The position numbers and the translations under genes are program-made. This document shows, in pieces, positions 27,368-37,250 of a stretch of DNA of 64,000 nucleotides; position 1 is the stretch's first letter; each line of letters opens with the position of its first letter. The notes beneath the pieces are model-generated. The model made no database searches. It saw only the letters and a program-made list of their open reading frames with translations, and had not been told where the DNA came from. Source of the DNA: JAOBAU01 sp034667465 (GTDB lineage: Bacteria > Acidobacteriota > Thermoanaerobaculia > Gp7-AA8); NCBI GenBank assembly GCA_034667465.1, contig JAXDJV010000024.1, forward strand, positions 186,001-250,000, in the 5' to 3' direction.

Positions 27368-27396
27368 AATATATACGCCCGCGACGATACGGTAAA
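27368..27396 (-). promoter_or_regulatory. Putative promoter of the ice-binding/exosortase operon
   Basis: Read on the minus strand: TTTACC (27396-27391), a 17-base spacer, then TATATT (27373-27368). That is 4/6 and 5/6 matches to the sigma-70 consensus with ideal spacing, giving a leader of roughly 55-60 bases before ATG 27303. The local AT-richness stands out in GC-rich DNA. A small inverted repeat CTTTCC/GGAAAG (27424-27442) lies upstream and might be an operator. Confidence 0.5.
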
Positions 27397-27499
27397 CCGC
27401 CTCAGCACGGAAATTTTACCTTCCTTTCCATCTTAAGGAAAGATTGATCGATCGGTTTTGCACCGGGCGTATTGTCGGCCCTCACAATGGCCGAGGCCG

Positions 27500-27757
27500 C
27501 TATCGCCGGCCGCGGCGGCCCGAAATGAGGCCGACAAGGAACAGCAGAACGATCGCACCGATAAATGCCACGACGATCGCGCCGATGAGTCCGCCACCGA
27601 GGTTCACGCCCGCCAGCCGAAAGAGATATCCGCCGAGAAAGGCGCCAATGATGCCGACCACGATGTCGCCGAGGAGACCGAAGCCGCTCCCCTTCATGAA
27701 TTGTCCGGCCAGCCAGCCGGCGATTGCGCCAATGATCAAAAACCAGATGAGTTCCAT
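27500..27757 (-). CDS. GlsB/YeaQ/YmgE-family membrane protein
   Basis: The 85-residue protein is almost wholly hydrophobic, with three helices and the family's Gly-rich motifs: IGAIAGWLAGQFMKGSGFG, GDIVVGIIGAFLGGYLF and GGLIGAIVVAFIGA. It belongs to the transglycosylase-associated protein family, linked to general stress response, and sits in the inner membrane; the biochemical role is unknown. AAGGACTCAA precedes the ATG. It stands 52 bases upstream of the XRE gene's stop, on the same strand, and could be co-transcribed with it. Confidence 0.9.
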   Translation of the reverse strand: MELIWFLIIGAIAGWLAGQFMKGSGFGLLGDIVVGIIGAFLGGYLFRLAGVNLGGGLIGAIVVAFIGAIVLLFLVGLISGRRGRR

Positions 27758-27809
27758 TTGAGTCCTTCTTTCTTTTGTCGGATGACGAAGAGCGTGTCGC
27801 GAATTGGGG

Positions 27810-28190
27810 TCAGCGGCGCAACTTGCGCACCGCCAGAGGTCTGACTGCTGCCACGTCTTCCGAGAGCAGCACGATTTTTTCGATGATCGCGGCGATGCGC
27901 GGGAGAAATTCAGGCCTGATGGATGCCAGCCGATCGATGAGTGGCTTCAAATGACCGATGTCGCCGAGGTCGTTCGGCAATAGATTGCCCGGCTTTTCTC
28001 CGAGCACTTCTGCAATGCTGACGAAATCCTCGACATACAGGCCGCGCTGATTTGCTTCGAGTCTCGCTAATTGCGCCGGGGAAATCCCTGCACTCCGCGC
28101 CACTTCAGCCTGGCTGCGGCCCTTTGATTCGCGAAGCTGCCTGAGCACACGGCCGTACACGTTTTCCGTCCGATGCACATCGACTGCCAA
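27810..28190 (-). CDS. XRE-family transcriptional regulator
   Basis: The 126-residue protein has an N-terminal helix-turn-helix: VLRQLRESKGRSQAEVARSA, G-I-S-P-A-Q-L-A-R-L-E-A-N-Q-R-G, Y-V-E-D-F-V-S-I-A-E-V-L-G. A C-terminal helical tail of about 50 residues follows. The start is TTG 28190; GTG 28178 is an alternative, and neither has a strong ribosome site. A perfect 11-base palindrome (28198-28208) lies just upstream, a likely self-binding site. It is divergent from the giant CheB-CheR kinase gene, which may be its other target. Confidence 0.8.
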   Translation of the reverse strand: MAVDVHRTENVYGRVLRQLRESKGRSQAEVARSAGISPAQLARLEANQRGLYVEDFVSIAEVLGEKPGNLLPNDLGDIGHLKPLIDRLASIRPEFLPRIAAIIEKIVLLSEDVAAVRPLAVRKLRR

Positions 28191-28197
28191 TCAGGCA

Positions 28198-28208
28198 ACG
28201 CATTGCGT
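28198..28208. promoter_or_regulatory. Palindrome ACGCATTGCGT, possible XRE operator
   Basis: Perfect 5-1-5 palindrome 8 bases upstream of the XRE start, in the intergenic region shared with the divergent kinase gene. Position fits autoregulation. Confidence 0.35.
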
Positions 28209-28381
28209 AAACATTGCCAAAAGGGAAATATCGGAGGAGACTGAATTCGTTCCATCAGTAGTCACACGCCTGATCCAGCCGGTCGCGACAGGCGCGCACC
28301 ATCCAGGCCGCCACTCCGGCGGCCCGTTTGCGCGCTCCGCGACTGCCTCCATCCTCAGACGATCTCCAAAAGGATGGCCCG

Positions 28382-32136
<3,755 letters not shown>

Positions 32137-32140
<4 letters not shown>

Positions 32141-32397
32141 CCAGACAGGCCGTTCGAACAACCGCAGGGAAAGTGCTTCGCAGCGACGATCTGGTCGAGG
32201 GCGAGAAAGAAGCGGCTGCCGACATCCTTCGCGCGAATCCGGCATTCGGAAATCCGCACGTCGTCCGCTGCGACTGGTGCCATGAAACGCGCACTCTGTT
32301 TCGCGATGAGGACGAAGCGCCGTTCAAGCTCACCTCCCACGGCTGGCTGTGCGAAGCGTGTGACGTACGAGCAGCGAGCCAGGAGGTACGCTTCTGA
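32137..32397 (+). CDS. Small double-CxxC protein
   Basis: The 86-residue product (GTG 32137 overlapping the kinase stop; AAAGGGAG upstream) has C-D-W-C and C-E-A-C about 35 residues apart, the spacing of a zinc ribbon or rubredoxin-like knuckle. It is otherwise charged. Tight coupling between two kinase genes suggests an accessory role in their signalling, for example metal or redox sensing, but this is inference. No family recognised. Confidence 0.7.
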
Positions 32398-32402
32398 GCA
32401 CC

Positions 32403-33710
32403 GTGGCCGAAACGTCGCAATTGAGCGAGCTCGCGGACGCTTTGCTCGCACGGCGCGATGCGATTCTCGCCGCCTGGCGAAGCGCGGGCGAACGGTCGGA
32501 AGAGCGGACCATCGCTTCGTCTCTGTCGCGCGCGCAGTTCAACGATCACATCCCGGCGGTGCTCGACTGTCTCGCGCACACGATTCGCGAATGGCCGGAC
32601 GAAAACGATCCGGCCGCTGACGCAAATCGAACGGCGCGAGTTTGCGAGCATGGTTTGCAGCGCTGGCAGCAGGGCTATCAGCTGCGCGAGCTGATTCGCG
32701 AGTGGGGACATCTGCAGCTGGCCGTCGCCGATGAACTGGAACGTTACGCGGCAAGCCATCCGAACCTGCGGCCGGACGTCATGCCGACCGCGCGCCGCGC
32801 GTGGGCGGAGCTCTGTACCGATGGCGTGACCGAAAGCGCCACGCAGTACTGGCGACTGCATCAGACAGAGTCGGCCGGTCACGTCACCGATCTCGAACAG
32901 GCGCTTGCGGCAGTGCAGGCGATCGAGCGCTCGCGCGCGGAAGCGTGGCGGGTTGCCGCTCACGATCTGCGCGGGAGCGTAACCGTCGTAAAGGGAGCGA
33001 CGACGCTGCTCCGGGATACCGCGGCGCCGCTTTCCGGTCCCGATCGGGTCGAGATCGGAGAGATTCTCACCAGCAGCGTTGCGTCGCTGCATGAAATGCT
33101 GACCGACCTGCTGAGTCTCGCCCGTCTCGAGGCCGGCCACGAACAGCGCGAGCTGTCGACGTTCGATGCCGCGGTGCTGCTGAGCGATTTCTGTAACGCG
33201 TCAAAGGTGGCCGCCGCCGAGCGCGGTCTGTTCCTGAAGATGGATGGCCCGAACGAGCTCGAGGTCGAAGGCGACAAAGCGAAGATCACGCGCATCCTGC
33301 AAAACCTGCTGCTGAACGCGCTCAAATACACCACACACGGCGGCGTTTCGGTCACGTGGGGAACCGACGCCACTCGCGACACCAATCGCTGGACGTTTTC
33401 CGTGCAGGACACCGGTCCCGGCATCGATGAGAATCAGGAAGCGCCGCTCGCGCAGGAGCTCGCCAACGCCACCGTGGTTGCGAATGACGCGCGTGAAGCA
33501 AGCACCGATCGGCGGCGCGACATGGTAGCGGCCGCGACGCTTCCTTCCGCATCCGCGCCGCTGCCGGAGCATGAACAGCCGGGCGAAGGGGTCGGACTGA
33601 CGATCGTCAAACGACTCTGCGAGCTGCTCGACGCCGGACTGGAACTGGCCACAAAGCCGGGACAGGGAACGACGTTTCGCGTCATGCTGCCGCGCAAATA
33701 CTCAGCCTGA
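32403..33710 (+). CDS. Sensor histidine kinase with RsbRD-like N-terminus
   Basis: The 435-residue soluble kinase starts at GTG 32403. Residues about 5-150 form an all-helical domain (A-W-R, then L-Q-R-W-Q-Q-G-Y-Q-L-R-E-L-I-R-E-W) resembling the RsbRD/RsbT co-antagonist N-terminal fold seen in stress-signalling proteins. HisKA is AAHDLRGSVTVVKGATTLLR, and HATPase includes NLLLNALKYTTHGG, DTGPGID and GVGLTIVKRLCELLDAG. Between the G1 and G2 boxes lies an unusually long lid of about 50 residues, Ala/Glu-rich. It has no receiver and no membrane segment. It is third in a row after the CheB-CheR kinase and the small Cys protein, and converges with the next gene, overlapping 9 bases. Confidence 0.85.
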   Translation: MAETSQLSELADALLARRDAILAAWRSAGERSEERTIASSLSRAQFNDHIPAVLDCLAHTIREWPDENDPAADANRTARVCEHGLQRWQQGYQLRELIREWGHLQLAVADELERYAASHPNLRPDVMPTARRAWAELCTDGVTESATQYWRLHQTESAGHVTDLEQALAAVQAIERSRAEAWRVAAHDLRGSVTVVKGATTLLRDTAAPLSGPDRVEIGEILTSSVASLHEMLTDLLSLARLEAGHEQRELSTFDAAVLLSDFCNASKVAAAERGLFLKMDGPNELEVEGDKAKITRILQNLLLNALKYTTHGGVSVTWGTDATRDTNRWTFSVQDTGPGIDENQEAPLAQELANATVVANDAREASTDRRRDMVAAATLPSASAPLPEHEQPGEGVGLTIVKRLCELLDAGLELATKPGQGTTFRVMLPRKYSA

Positions 33711-34745
33711 CGTCGACGTCGACGTCGATGTCGGGAGCTTGAATCCGATGTAGGTGCCGGAGCTGATGCCCATCAGCGCCAGCAGCGTGGCGTTGAATTC
33801 CGGCATCGTCAAATCCCAGATCACCGACGAGAGAAATACGCCGCTCAATACGACGGTCCAGACGACGATCTGCAATCGGTCGAGTGCCACCGCGGAGCCG
33901 CGCTCATCGGCGACGAGATCGCGCCATAAGCCGTGCGATACGCGCGCAGCCGTCTTCGCAATCGCTGCAGCCGCCAGCGCGGTCGCGGCGCTGATTCCCA
34001 TTAATCCGAGGAGCGACGGCGGGATCGTGTCGCGATCGCCGGTGACCAGCCAGATGAAGCTGTAGCTCAGCACGATGAGGAAAAACCACCACGCCATTTG
34101 CGTGCGGCCGAGACTGAACGGCTGACGGGCGCCGTCGACGTCGGGACCTTCGCGCAGCATGTCGGTATAGGCCGCGGAAAGCGCGATGACCAGCGTGACG
34201 AGTGCGAGGAGCGCAAGCCAGACCCACGTCGCCCAGTCCACATAGATTTTCTTCAGCCGCACGGTCATGTTCGCGCGGGGCGCGCGCGGCAATGGACGCT
34301 CGCCGCGAATTCCGGCGCTGATGTGCATCGTCACCAGCGGATCGAACAGCGGATCGTAAAGAAACGGCTTCCAGAGTTTTCGATTCTCGACGGTGCGGTC
34401 GAGCACGAACGTGACGGTGCCCGAATCGAGGTCGACGCCGACCGGCTCATTGCCGCTGTCGATCCCTTCGATGACGAGCGTGAGCGGCTGCTGCGCGGCG
34501 TCGGCCGCTTTCAGCAGCTGATCGAGATGGCAGACCGACACGATGATCCAGTCGCCGAGATAAACCTGGTGCGGATCGGCGTTCACGCCGGACGCGCCGG
34601 CGACGGCGGGAGAATCGCCGCACGCCGCGGGGCGGAGATTGCGGCGCGCAGCGGACAACTGATCGCTGTCCTTATCGCCGCCGCACGCGGCGAGAATCAA
34701 CAGAAGGATTGCCGGAACGACCGTTCGACGCACTGCCGACATCAT
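33702..34745 (-). CDS. Membrane lipoprotein of unknown function
   Basis: The 347-residue protein has a lipoprotein signal (AILLLILAACGG, lipobox LAAC), an extracytoplasmic domain (about 30-175), and then about five membrane helices in the C-terminal half (W-V-W-L-A-L-L-A-L-V, A-W-W-F-F-L-I-V-L, and three more). A lipid-anchored N-terminus followed by several membrane passes is unusual. AAAGGAGT lies 9 bases before ATG 34745. The last residues (P-T-S-T-S-T-S-T-S-G) come from a hexamer repeat (33710-33733) that also spans the convergent kinase's stop. No family recognised. Confidence 0.75.
   Translation of the reverse strand: MMSAVRRTVVPAILLLILAACGGDKDSDQLSAARRNLRPAACGDSPAVAGASGVNADPHQVYLGDWIIVSVCHLDQLLKAADAAQQPLTLVIEGIDSGNEPVGVDLDSGTVTFVLDRTVENRKLWKPFLYDPLFDPLVTMHISAGIRGERPLPRAPRANMTVRLKKIYVDWATWVWLALLALVTLVIALSAAYTDMLREGPDVDGARQPFSLGRTQMAWWFFLIVLSYSFIWLVTGDRDTIPPSLLGLMGISAATALAAAAIAKTAARVSHGLWRDLVADERGSAVALDRLQIVVWTVVLSGVFLSSVIWDLTMPEFNATLLALMGISSGTYIGFKLPTSTSTSTSG
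33710..33733. repeat. ACGTCG hexamer repeat, about four units
   Basis: ACGTCG occurs three times in tandem, followed by ATGTCG. The tract encodes the Thr-Ser tail of the minus-strand membrane lipoprotein and starts in the last base of the convergent kinase's stop codon. Copy-number change (6 bases) keeps the frame. Confidence 0.7.
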
Positions 34746-34765
34746 CGGGCAGCGACTCCTTTGCG

Positions 34766-35002
34766 TCAATTGCCGAGCGCGGTTAATGCCGCGGTCGCGG
34801 CGAGCACGGCGATCAGCGCTTCGCTCCACGGAAGGTGAAGGTGCATGACCGTGTGATACGGCCCTTCCGTCGACAAAACAGCCGGATCGACGAGCGTGAC
34901 TTCCTCGCGCCAGACAAAGCCGGGCGACTTGCGATCGCCCGACAAAACGATCGCGATCGCTCGTCCGGTTCGTGCTCGAAAACCGATCGCGGCGCCGATC
35001 AT
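34766..35002 (-). CDS. Small conserved-looking protein, perhaps truncated
   Basis: The 78-residue product reads M-I-G-A-A-I-G-F-R-A-R-T-G-R-A-I-A-I-V-L-S-G, then V-W-R-E-E-V-T-L-V-D-P-A and P-Y-H-T-V-M-H-L. This alternation of strands and conserved-looking turns argues for a real protein of a family I recall as longer, so it may have lost its C-terminus. No good ribosome site is visible at ATG 35002. It lies between the desaturase stop and the membrane lipoprotein start on the same strand. Confidence 0.5.
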   Translation of the reverse strand: MIGAAIGFRARTGRAIAIVLSGDRKSPGFVWREEVTLVDPAVLSTEGPYHTVMHLHLPWSEALIAVLAATAALTALGN

Positions 35003-35022
35003 CGAGTCACGGTCGTGCCGGC

Positions 35023-36186
35023 TCAGCCGATTCCGGCGCCGGTCAATTCGCGACGTCCGGCCGCCTGCGCCGCCCTGCTCCGTGCATCGCGCCAGCGGCG
35101 CCGCGCTTCGCGCATGTGCTGATGCGCGGCGCTCCGTTTGCGTCGCCACGCGCTCGACGCGTCGCGAGCGCGCTCTTCGATGTGCTGGCGCCAGAGCGTC
35201 AGCGCGTCGTCGAGATGCGCGCGCGCATCGGCGATGAGGCGATGCACGTCATCGGGAAGCTCGGTCTGCGATGCGGCGAGCTTCGTCTCGAGCCCTTTCA
35301 GTTCCGCCTGCATCCGCGCCTGTTCGATCTGTGGCGGCGTTGCCGCACGAAGATCGCTGGCAAGACCGACGACTCGCAGCGTGGCGATGAACCATTTCGC
35401 CGGATCCCAGTGATACCAGCGAATGCCGTTGCGGAAGTCGACCGGAAAACGGTGATGGAAGCTGTGATAGCCCTCGCCGAGCGTCAGCAATGCGACGCCC
35501 CAGTTGTCGCGCGCGGAGACTTCCGCGTTATAGGTCGGCTCACCGACGTAATGCGCAAGCGAATTCACGAAAAAGGTCGTGTGATGAATCACCGCCAGCC
35601 GCAGAAAACCGCCCCATAAGAGGCCGGCCAGCGCGTCGCCGAACATCGCGCCAATCAGCGCCGGCAATCCGAAACCGCCGACGATGAGAATCACCTTGTA
35701 CCAGCGGTTCTGCCACTGCACGATCGGATTTCGCACCAGATCGGGCGCATTGGCCTCGGCGTCCGGCGACGGGTGCCGATAAAAAATCCAGAGGATGTGT
35801 GCCCACCAGAAACCGCGGCGGATGTTGTACGGATCCCAGTCGCGATCGACGTATTGATGATGATTGCGATGGCTCGACGACCACCAGAGGATCGAGTTCT
35901 GTGCGGCCATCGCGCCGAAGAAGGCGAAGAAGAGCTGCACGGGTGCCGACGCTTCATAGCTCTTGTGCGAGAAAAAGCGATGGTAGCCGGCGCAGATCGA
36001 CAGTCCGACGGCCGTGTACATGCCGAGGGCGAGCAGCGCCATCCAGAGGTGGAAACCGTGGAACCAGGTGTACAGCGCGGTTCCGAAGATGCCGATGATC
36101 GGCGTCAGGATGAGGAAGGACATCGTGATGTAGTCGATGCCTCCGGCGCGTACGTCGCGGTCGGGGTTGGATGCCGCTGCGGTCAT
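35023..36186 (-). CDS. Acyl-CoA/acyl-lipid delta-9-type desaturase
   Basis: The 387-residue inner-membrane di-iron enzyme introduces a double bond into fatty acyl chains. The three histidine boxes are present: HRFFSHKSY (HxxxxH), HRNHH, and GEGYHSFHH, with additional H-H-T-T-F-F-V-N-S in helix 4. Four membrane helices are clear. ATG 36186 is preceded by CTGGAG. After residue about 285 there is an extra Arg/Ala-rich coiled-coil extension of about 100 residues, absent from typical members. A palindrome (36233-36246) about 45 bases upstream could control it. Confidence 0.9.
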   Translation of the reverse strand: MTAAASNPDRDVRAGGIDYITMSFLILTPIIGIFGTALYTWFHGFHLWMALLALGMYTAVGLSICAGYHRFFSHKSYEASAPVQLFFAFFGAMAAQNSILWWSSSHRNHHQYVDRDWDPYNIRRGFWWAHILWIFYRHPSPDAEANAPDLVRNPIVQWQNRWYKVILIVGGFGLPALIGAMFGDALAGLLWGGFLRLAVIHHTTFFVNSLAHYVGEPTYNAEVSARDNWGVALLTLGEGYHSFHHRFPVDFRNGIRWYHWDPAKWFIATLRVVGLASDLRAATPPQIEQARMQAELKGLETKLAASQTELPDDVHRLIADARAHLDDALTLWRQHIEERARDASSAWRRKRSAAHQHMREARRRWRDARSRAAQAAGRRELTGAGIG

Positions 36187-36232
36187 CGGTCGTCTCCAGT
36201 CCGGGAAGGTGGATTGTGTGATCGGCAACCCG

Positions 36233-36246
36233 CAGCATACATGCTG
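36233..36246. promoter_or_regulatory. Palindrome CAGCATACATGCTG upstream of the desaturase
   Basis: Perfect 6-2-6 inverted repeat, 47 bases before the desaturase start, overlapping a possible minus-strand promoter (CTGACA and TATGCT, short 15-base spacing). Position suits an operator. Confidence 0.35.
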
Positions 36247-36389
36247 TATTGCATTGTCAGAACGGGATTTGTGGCCATTTTTGCCGGATTTGCGTCAGGC
36301 GCGAGGGACTTCGCCGCCGTTTTGCGCGAGATCGATCAAGGCCACCGAATTGAAGAGCCGGAACCCGCCCCGCAGTGACATTCACGCGC

Positions 36390-36478
36390 AGAGGGCGTAT
36401 GGTGGATGCCTGTCGAGGAAACTTCCTCGCCCCTTCAGTCCTTCTGAACTAAGTCAGGACCTCTGGACTCACCCCTCT
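36390..36478 (+). ncRNA. Candidate structured leader RNA
   Basis: The gene-free stretch 36187-36545 contains a foldable block. An outer stem AGAGGG/CCCTCT (36390-36395 with 36473-36478) encloses a hairpin CGAGGA-AACT-TCCTCG (36414-36429) and a second hairpin GTCCT/AGGAC (about 36438-36460). It is followed by a pyrimidine-rich run with seven T and then, 67 bases on, by the ATG at 36546. This looks like a multi-stem leader with a terminator-like end, but no known riboswitch core was recognised. Nothing else is seen in this gap apart from the desaturase palindrome. Confidence 0.3.
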
Positions 36479-36545
36479 TAGCTTTCCTTTTTTTCGAAGC
36501 TCCGCGACCCTTCCAGCGGCAGCAGCGAAAAAGCGAGAGACCCTC

Positions 36546-37010
36546 ATGATGATTTTGCTGTCGCTGGCGGCGTTGATCGCCGTCGTATTTCTCGCAAGGA
36601 ATCTCTACGGCCGGTTCGCGACCGATCGCATTGCGGTCTTCAATGATCGCCGCCGGGCCACGTCACGCATGGTCAGCCGTGGCGAGTTCATCGATGGAAA
36701 TCGCCATCTCGATGTCGCCCTCGCGGTCACGCAGTCGGCTTTCTATTATGAGAATTCCGACATGCAGGCGTCGCTCGATCTGCAATGGGTTCAGGAAATC
36801 GAATACGACAATGAACTGACCACCGGCACAGTCGTGGCCGGCGGAAAGGTATTACGCCTTCGCTGTCATAGTCAGACGTTCGAATTCGTCATTCCCAATG
36901 AATTCGTGGCGCGCTGGCACATGATGCTGCCGCCACGGCGCGCAATGGAGCCGCCGGTCAGCTCGCCGGACGGCACGACGCTCGCACCGCAGGTAGTGGC
37001 CGCTACGTGA
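36546..37010 (+). CDS. Membrane-anchored PH-like protein
   Basis: The 154-residue protein has one N-terminal membrane helix (ILLSLAALIAVVFLARNLYG) and a cytoplasmic beta-rich domain (S-A-F-Y-Y-E-N-S-D, L-D-L-Q-W-V-Q-E-I-E-Y-D, L-R-C-H-S-Q-T-F-E-F-V-I) of the kind seen in small pleckstrin-like proteins. A disordered Pro-rich tail follows. ATG 36546 is immediately followed by a second ATG, and either may be used. It overlaps the next gene by four bases (GTGA) and probably heads the glycosyltransferase operon. Function unknown. Confidence 0.65.
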   Translation: MMILLSLAALIAVVFLARNLYGRFATDRIAVFNDRRRATSRMVSRGEFIDGNRHLDVALAVTQSAFYYENSDMQASLDLQWVQEIEYDNELTTGTVVAGGKVLRLRCHSQTFEFVIPNEFVARWHMMLPPRRAMEPPVSSPDGTTLAPQVVAAT

Positions 37011-37234
37011 AAATCACAATCGAAGGCCGCGAGACAGCACTACGCGAACAATTACGCAATCGCCTGCGCGAGCGGTTGGACAACACGGCGAAATTGCGCT
37101 GTACCGAGCACGGCGGACCGGTCGTGGCGGTTTCAATTCACGGCCGCGAAAACGGCTGGTACGACACGATGTGGACGACCTGCTGCGACGACCTCGAGCG
37201 CCGGGCCTCGGCCATTCTGAAAAAACGTTTCTAA
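37007..37234 (+). CDS. Small basic protein, operon partner
   Basis: The 75-residue product (GTG 37007) reads V-K-I-T-I-E-G, then R-E-Q-L-R-N-R-L-R-E-R-L and a C-terminal W-Y-D-T-M-W-T-T-C-C-D-D-L-E-R-R-A. No family recognised. Its start overlaps the preceding stop and it lies 16 bases before the glycosyltransferase gene, so expression with both is likely. Confidence 0.65.
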   Translation: MKITIEGRETALREQLRNRLRERLDNTAKLRCTEHGGPVVAVSIHGRENGWYDTMWTTCCDDLERRASAILKKRF

Positions 37235-37250
37235 TCACCAACGGAGATGC

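Noticed and set aside
36397..36412. GTATGGTGGATGCC, similar to the 5' end of 23S rRNA
   Set aside because: Only about ten bases match and the following sequence is unrelated to rRNA.
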